From Pseudovibrio exalbescens (GTDB lineage: Bacteria > Pseudomonadota > Alphaproteobacteria > Rhizobiales > Stappiaceae): a DNA stretch of 64,000 nt. Under the pieces are notes generated by a model, which made no database searches, was not told the DNA's origin, and worked only from the letters and a program-made list of their open reading frames with translations. Below are positions 58,829 through 64,000 of the stretch, in pieces. The stretch lies in NCBI RefSeq assembly GCF_028737195.1, contig NZ_JAQZAJ010000006.1, positions 186,001 through 250,000 on the forward strand, given 5' to 3'. Numbering within the stretch: the first letter of the stretch is position 1; each line of letters opens with the position of its first letter. A program made the position numbers and the translations under genes.

Positions 58829-61800
58829 TGCAGAATGCTCGCCACCTTGTTTTCCTGGTCTTCCAGTGCTTTACGTAGTGCCGTCTTCTGTTCTTCACTC
58901 AAAGACGCATCCACATGCTGACCGGCAAGGTTCTCATGGGTTGAATCGAATGCCGATTGCGTTTCGCTCTCGCCTCCAACGCGCTTCAGAATTTGCGCTG
59001 CAAAGTCCTCAATGTTCGTGCCGCCAGTGATCGATACCAGTGGGATCTCGACACCAAACTTTTGTTGAATTCCCATTCGCAACTCGAGGCCCATGAGTGA
59101 GTCCATGCCAAACTCAGCAAGCGGTTTCGTCGAACTGATTTCGTCTGTGGGTAGCCGCAGGATGCGCCCAATCTCTCCAGCGAGCAGAGCTGAAATGATC
59201 TCAATCGCTTCCTTCTCAGTTTTGCCAGAAATCATCTGGTGGATATCCACCTGATCGTGACTGTCGCCTGCTGTACTGAATTGTTCCGACAGCTTGGTGA
59301 ATGTCGGTGTTTTCAGGAGCGGCAGCGAAGAAAAAGCAGAGGGCCAATCGAAACGTCCAACATGGACAACTGCGCCATCCGGCGCGCCGTCGTCCTGTGA
59401 AAGCGCGGTCAGAAGAATATCAAGCCCCTCCCGCGCACGGATCGTTGCAGATCCCAAATGACGGGAGAGCTTGTCGGAGACATCTGCATTTCTTGCCAGA
59501 AAGCCGACATCGCCGATTGCTCCCCACCCTACGGCTATTCCTGGGAGACCTGCCTGCCGACGTTTCCGAGCGATGCCCTCCAAAAAGCCATTTGCTGCCA
59601 CATAGTGGGATTGGCCGGGGTTCCCGATCATTGTTGTTGCTGAAGAAAACAGAATGAACTGTTCCAAGGGATCGTTGCGGGTCAGCTCGTCCAGCAGTTG
59701 GGCTCCCTCCACTTTTGGAGAAAGAACTTTCTTGAAACGCTCTTCATCAAGTTGTGTAAGAATACCATCGTCAAGCACCATCGCCGAATGAATGATACTC
59801 TTGATAGGGCCCTGCTTTCGAAGGGACTCAAGCAGATTTGCCAGGGCCGAACGATCAGTTACGTCGCACGATTTGACTTTGACAGAGACACCGCGCGAAC
59901 CAAGGTTGGCAATTACGCGTTCATGCTCGTCGCTTACAACACCACTGCGGCTTGTTAGAACGATTTCCCGTGCGCCGTTATCTGCCAGCCAGGTAGCGAT
60001 TTCTCCGCCGAACCCGCCGAGCCCCCCAATTACCAAGTGAGACCCTGCCGAAGAAAACTGGATGGGCTTTCTTTGCGGTGGTACCAGGATCTCATTGCTC
60101 TGTGGTGGAACAACCAGAATCTTGCCAATGTGGCCTGAGCGCTGCATGAGACGGAAGGCATCTTGCACACTTCTTGCCTCAAACCGACGGTGCGGTAGTG
60201 GAGTGAATGTGCCGTCCGCCAATAGCTCGAACACTTCCTTGATCAGCCTGCCGGTTAAGTCCTGATCAAACAAAAGGATTTGATCGAGATCGATGCCGAA
60301 GTAGGAGAGGTTTCTACGGAAAGGGCGCAGCCCTATCTTGGTATTGGCATAGTAATCTCGTTTGCCCAGTTCAAGGAAACATCCAAAGGGGCGAACCGTT
60401 TGAAGGCTGCGCTCCATGGCCTCCCCTGCAAGAGAGTTAAGTACCGCGTGCACACCTTCGCCACTGGTAATTTCCATAACTTCCCGTGAGAACTGAAGCG
60501 ATCTGGAGTCAAGAACATGATCCGCGCCGAGAATCTTCAAAAGATCCCGCTTTTCGTTTGAACCGGCGGTCGCAATTACTTGAGCTCCTGCCCATTTTGC
60601 AATCTGGAGCGCTGCTAGTCCTACACCACCGGCACCACCATGAATCAATACCCATTGATCTTCACGAAGGTGACCCAAGTGGATCAACGAATAGTAGGCA
60701 GTCAAAAAGGCTACGGGTACACTGGCTGCTGCAACAAGGTCCTGGCCTTCAGGTATAGGGGCAACAGAAAATTCTGGTACGGAAATGTGAGTTGCAAACC
60801 CTCCAGATGAGAATGCAATAACCTGATCTCCTGGCTTCACACTGGTTACAGCGCTGCCCACCCGCGTCACGTGACCGGAGACTTCAAGGCCGAGAGACGG
60901 GCCGCCGTAGCCGTCTTCCAATGCCTCTTCCGGCAACATGCCGAGGGTCCACATTACATCTCTGAAGTTCAGCCCCGTAGCTGCCACTTCAATCTCCACC
61001 TCGTTCGCTTCAGGTTCTCTTCGCTCAAAAGAGTGCCATTGCAAATTGTCCAGAGATCCTGGCCGATCAAAAGACAAAGCCATGGTTTTTGCTGGCTGCC
61101 ACGACTTCTTGGAAAAGCCCCTGACCGCTCTTGGTACAACCAAACTGTTGTTGTTTAGCGATGCTTCGCGCTCATCGCCGAGCTCGCCAATCGCTGTCAG
61201 AATTTGTGCCGCAATCGTCTTTGCCTCTTTCCTGAAATCAACATCAATCAGCGTAGGTTTCAGTTCGGGGGCCTCATTTGCAAGCGTTCTACCAAATGCC
61301 CATATGGCGCTTTGCACTGGTGAGATGTGCGCCGGTGATGGAACAGTAGGCCCGCCACTTGCGACCAAAACGCATTGAACCTGCCGTCCTTTACTTGCTT
61401 TGGCCAGCGCCATGTAAACCAGAGCACGTTCAGCGATTTGATCTTTAGCTGTATGGTCAATTGCCATCGAACCAAACAGATCAATGATGCGTGTATGGCC
61501 TGTGGTGCCCATCTCAGAAAGCAGTGCATCCCAATGCTCTTCGGCCTTCGCATCAAAAGCGTTGCCATCACTTACCAAGTGCTTAGCTGAGATGCCCTTG
61601 GCCAGAGCCCCATTTAAAAGAGCGCATGCAGTTTCGAGTTCACCGTGCGTGCCCCCTGACAGAATTAGCCAGGTTTCCGGTTCATGTTCCGTATTTGTAG
61701 TGTCAGATGAGGAAGATAGCTCAACCTTTGTTGCGGTTACAAATGACAGATTGGCTCCGCTGATGACTTTTTGAGAAGCTTCGATCTCGGCAAAGCCATT

Positions 61801-64000
61801 AGTGCGTAGGTGCATTGCCCAGCCCTGAGCACTCATCATTGGCCCCATCGGAAAGTCGGGCGAAACGCTGTTTTCGAACCAATGCGGTTTTTTCCCGAAA
61901 ACAACATCTTGAAGGGTTTCTGAGGCACCTTCCACTGCAACAAAACGGCCATTTACCGCCAACGCTTCTGCAAGCTTGTTGAGCGGGTTTTTGGCCGCGC
62001 TGAAATGATGAAGCCTACCGGTGGAGATGATCAGATCAAATTTGCGACCATCAAGCACTTCTCCCCATCCTTCGGATACATCGCAAACTTCAATGTCTGC
62101 ACCGGCTTCTACCGTCGCTTGTAGACGGGCAGCGCTTTTGTGATCAGGCTCGGCGATAACTATCGATAGGAGACTTGAATCTACCCGGTTCGATATGAAG
62201 CGAGCCAAACTCAATCCGGAGCCTGCCAGGTCAAGTATGCGAAGCGGATCCCCACCTTGCCAAGCATTCAGGAAGGGTACGATCCAAGCTTCAGCTGTGG
62301 CCGTACGAGCCAGCGCTCCCGGTGATGAGAACCAAAAGTGGTCCAAGAGGGCTGCAGATGGCTCTTCCTCCGGTGATTGCGGCGGCACTCCCAGATTGGA
62401 CAACCCCCGGCGGGCGTACGTCAACAAAGAAGCACTGGCCACTTCGTCAGGATTGTCGTGCATGACGCTACGGATAAGCACATCGTATTCAGGCAGATCG
62501 AAATCATCCTGAAGTTCAAAACAATCATCGTCGGTCTGTGAAACAGCTTCACTCTCGATTAGGATCTGAATGAGCTGACGAGCGAATGTCTTGTTTTCAA
62601 TTGGAATGCTAGAGAGATCAACAGTGCCATTGTTATCGGCTAGTTGACGAATTGCATCATACGCAGTGCGTTGCGCAGCTGCTTCAAGAAGCAACTGACT
62701 TTCACGCTCTCGATCTTCCAGAGAAAGGGTAGAATTTCCCCGCGAGAGAACGGTTTCGAGAGCACCAATGGTCAGATGCTTGGCTTGTTCTGCTGGTACG
62801 GCATAGGTACGCAGCGGGAGGTGCTTGGGCTCAAACCGATAAACAAGATCCGCAGGATTGTCACGTCGACCGAGCTCAGTCGCTCTGAAACGACCCCCAA
62901 CGATACTGCAGAGAAGATCGCCGTCTCCATCATAAATCAGGAAATCTGCATGTATAGATCGTGGTGATACGCGTTTGACGCGAATATCTACCAGTTCTGG
63001 CGATCCACCTGACTTCACCTGTCGAATGGAAGCAAAGTGGATGGGAATGTAGGCTTTGCCAGCGCTGTCGTGGTCGCTGAGCGCTTCAAATAGCGCCAGA
63101 AGGCCGTGGAAGCAGCCATCCAGCTCAGCCGGGTGAATGTTGTAATTGCCGCGATCAAATCCGCTTTCTTCTAGTGTACTGAGTTGTACGCGATAACGTC
63201 CTTGTGCAAGCTTTGAAATAATCTGCGCGCGCTGGAAGTGAGGGCCAAATTCCAGGCCGTGTCTACGGGCGCGTGCGTAAATTTCCTCTCCAGAAGCAAT
63301 TAACTCTGCAGGACGTTGGTGATCCTGTGGTCTTTTTGGTTCAGCTGGCACTGCACGATAAACGCGGCCAGTTGCGTTCAGCATCCAAGCATCATCGCTC
63401 AAACGACGTCTGCTGTAGATCTCCACAGTCCCGGTTTCTGGGAAGACGCGTGTCTGAACTTCTGTGAGGTACTCCTCGCTAAAATGCATTGCCTGGAGCA
63501 AGTCGACTGTTTGAACTTCAATCTCATCTTGCCCGTAGACATGTCGTCCAGCTGCGAGCATCATCTCGACATAACCGGCACCAGGGAAAATATCCTGCCC
63601 GTTGACCACATGGTCCGCCAGAAACAGGACGACCTTGGTATCCAAGTGCGTCGTCCAGACGGTACTTTCTCCATCGGTTCTCCAACCAAGGAGATCGTGA
63701 TCGCCTCCACGGAAGAGTTCGATATTGCTCTCGCCAGTGCTCTGAAACCGAAAACGTTTGTGCTGGAAGGTGTAAGTTGGGAGCTCTACAGGCGAGGATG
63801 GATTCGCGCCGAACAGAGATTGCTCATCGACAACGGCGCCGTTTGCCAACGCGTTGGCAACGATTTCCAGTATTGGGTCTGCCGCTTCTGAGTCGGTTGT
63901 CTGGAGTGTGTCGATAATCTTAGCAGATACCGCGGCCTCACTTGAGACCTGACGCAGGTATCCCTGCAAAATTGGTTTTGGGCCAATTTCTATAAACAGT
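58825..64000 (-). CDS. reducing type I polyketide/fatty-acid synthase (RkpA-like), 5' end outside window
   Basis: At least 1,724 residues, open to the right edge. Domains in order: end of an acyltransferase (FIEIGPKPILQGYLRQ at the window edge); dehydratase (LADHVVNGQDIFPGAGYVEM with the catalytic His, and HPAELDGCFHG with the Asp); a methyltransferase-like region (ILDLAGSGLSLARFIS, FDLIISTGRLHHF); enoylreductase (DQWVLIHGGAGGVGLAALQI in part, LGADHVLDSRS); ketoreductase (VIGGLGGFGGEIA, Ser/Tyr in LFSSATTMIGNPGQSHYVAANG in part); and carrier protein (EFGMDSLMG, phosphopantetheine Ser codon 59098-59100). There is no thioesterase: the chain ends in a short helical tail, and off-loading is left to the coupled alpha-oxoamine synthase. 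The ketosynthase should lie beyond 64000. Cytoplasmic; makes a reduced acyl chain. Confidence 0.92.
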   Translation of the reverse strand, partial: LFIEIGPKPILQGYLRQVSSEAAVSAKIIDTLQTTDSEAADPILEIVANALANGAVVDEQSLFGANPSSPVELPTYTFQHKRFRFQSTGESNIELFRGGDHDLLGWRTDGESTVWTTHLDTKVVLFLADHVVNGQDIFPGAGYVEMMLAAGRHVYGQDEIEVQTVDLLQAMHFSEEYLTEVQTRVFPETGTVEIYSRRRLSDDAWMLNATGRVYRAVPAEPKRPQDHQRPAELIASGEEIYARARRHGLEFGPHFQRAQIISKLAQGRYRVQLSTLEESGFDRGNYNIHPAELDGCFHGLLALFEALSDHDSAGKAYIPIHFASIRQVKSGGSPELVDIRVKRVSPRSIHADFLIYDGDGDLLCSIVGGRFRATELGRRDNPADLVYRFEPKHLPLRTYAVPAEQAKHLTIGALETVLSRGNSTLSLEDRERESQLLLEAAAQRTAYDAIRQLADNNGTVDLSSIPIENKTFARQLIQILIESEAVSQTDDDCFELQDDFDLPEYDVLIRSVMHDNPDEVASASLLTYARRGLSNLGVPPQSPEEEPSAALLDHFWFSSPGALARTATAEAWIVPFLNAWQGGDPLRILDLAGSGLSLARFISNRVDSSLLSIVIAEPDHKSAARLQATVEAGADIEVCDVSEGWGEVLDGRKFDLIISTGRLHHFSAAKNPLNKLAEALAVNGRFVAVEGASETLQDVVFGKKPHWFENSVSPDFPMGPMMSAQGWAMHLRTNGFAEIEASQKVISGANLSFVTATKVELSSSSDTTNTEHEPETWLILSGGTHGELETACALLNGALAKGISAKHLVSDGNAFDAKAEEHWDALLSEMGTTGHTRIIDLFGSMAIDHTAKDQIAERALVYMALAKASKGRQVQCVLVASGGPTVPSPAHISPVQSAIWAFGRTLANEAPELKPTLIDVDFRKEAKTIAAQILTAIGELGDEREASLNNNSLVVPRAVRGFSKKSWQPAKTMALSFDRPGSLDNLQWHSFERREPEANEVEIEVAATGLNFRDVMWTLGMLPEEALEDGYGGPSLGLEVSGHVTRVGSAVTSVKPGDQVIAFSSGGFATHISVPEFSVAPIPEGQDLVAAASVPVAFLTAYYSLIHLGHLREDQWVLIHGGAGGVGLAALQIAKWAGAQVIATAGSNEKRDLLKILGADHVLDSRSLQFSREVMEITSGEGVHAVLNSLAGEAMERSLQTVRPFGCFLELGKRDYYANTKIGLRPFRRNLSYFGIDLDQILLFDQDLTGRLIKEVFELLADGTFTPLPHRRFEARSVQDAFRLMQRSGHIGKILVVPPQSNEILVPPQRKPIQFSSAGSHLVIGGLGGFGGEIATWLADNGAREIVLTSRSGVVSDEHERVIANLGSRGVSVKVKSCDVTDRSALANLLESLRKQGPIKSIIHSAMVLDDGILTQLDEERFKKVLSPKVEGAQLLDELTRNDPLEQFILFSSATTMIGNPGQSHYVAANGFLEGIARKRRQAGLPGIAVGWGAIGDVGFLARNADVSDKLSRHLGSATIRAREGLDILLTALSQDDGAPDGAVVHVGRFDWPSAFSSLPLLKTPTFTKLSEQFSTAGDSHDQVDIHQMISGKTEKEAIEIISALLAGEIGRILRLPTDEISSTKPLAEFGMDSLMGLELRMGIQQKFGVEIPLVSITGGTNIEDFAAQILKRVGGESETQSAFDSTHENLAGQHVDASLSEEQKTALRKALEDQENKVASILQ

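Noticed and set aside
1-64000. CRISPR arrays, insertion sequences, integrases, tRNA or rRNA genes
   Set aside because: No regular spaced repeats, transposase or integrase frames, tRNA cloverleaf or rRNA segments were found on reading both strands by eye.

Overview
The window looks like a chromosome segment of a marine-type alphaproteobacterium. The gene content (many ABC importers for organic solutes, BCCT transporters, an Rkp/Kps-like capsule locus with a fatty-acid-synthase-like PKS) resembles Pseudovibrio and related Stappiaceae/Rhizobiales, but this is inferred from gene families, not from a database match. No rRNA, tRNA, CRISPR array, transposase or integrase was recognised.

Layout. 1-0.5 kb: the end of an unrecognised gene and a small DUF6916-like gene, closed by a terminator. 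0.7-6.2 kb (minus): a complete oppABCDF peptide importer operon. 6.6-12.8 kb: an AfuABC-like importer (binding protein, fused permease, ATPase) translationally coupled to an inositol-monophosphatase-family phosphatase, with a divergent LacI regulator; the shared promoter region carries repeated dyads. 12.8-15.6 kb (minus): serine permease sdaC and L-serine dehydratase sdaA, separated by a terminator. 15.6-18.1 kb: mostly non-coding, with two cold-shock genes (one degenerate), a possible TetR remnant and a structured stretch. 18.1-23.2 kb: a catabolic operon with a split UxaA-type dehydratase, an enolase-superfamily enzyme and a CaiT-like BCCT transporter, with a GntR/FCD regulator. The same near-perfect dyad lies before the operon and before the regulator gene. 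23.4-26.3 kb: arsR-arsC-arsH and a convergent MFS gene, with no recognisable ArsB or Acr3 pump. 26.8-31.7 kb: a ribose-type sugar ABC importer followed by its probable LacI regulator. 31.7-33.4 kb (minus): a second BCCT transporter. 33.4-41.3 kb: an RpiR regulator divergent from a tight operon of an FAD-linked oxidase, MFS transporter, EtfB, EtfA, an SDR and an FGGY kinase. 41.3-48.7 kb: FAH-family hydrolase, HxlR regulator, GST, FrnE-like DsbA, moeA, a small ORF, MarR and an enterobacterial-type gshA. 48.8-64 kb: a capsule locus with a formyltransferase, two KpsS-like proteins, KpsT, KpsM, KpsE-like and KpsD-like export proteins, an SDR, an alpha-oxoamine synthase and a large reducing PKS cut by the window edge.

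How the genes work together. Most blocks are self-contained 'import, then first catabolic steps, then local regulator' modules, and for several of them the probable operator can be read directly. The least familiar systems are the Etf-coupled oxidase/SDR/kinase operon (34.3-41.2 kb), the UxaA/enolase/BCCT operon (18.1-22.5 kb) and the PKS-alpha-oxoamine synthase-SDR set. The last resembles the rkpA/rkpG/rkpH genes of Sinorhizobium meliloti and probably makes a special lipid used with the Kps-type capsule exporter.

Limits: everything is read by eye. Starts were chosen by Shine-Dalgarno match and neighbour spacing, and substrate names are family-level inferences unless stated.
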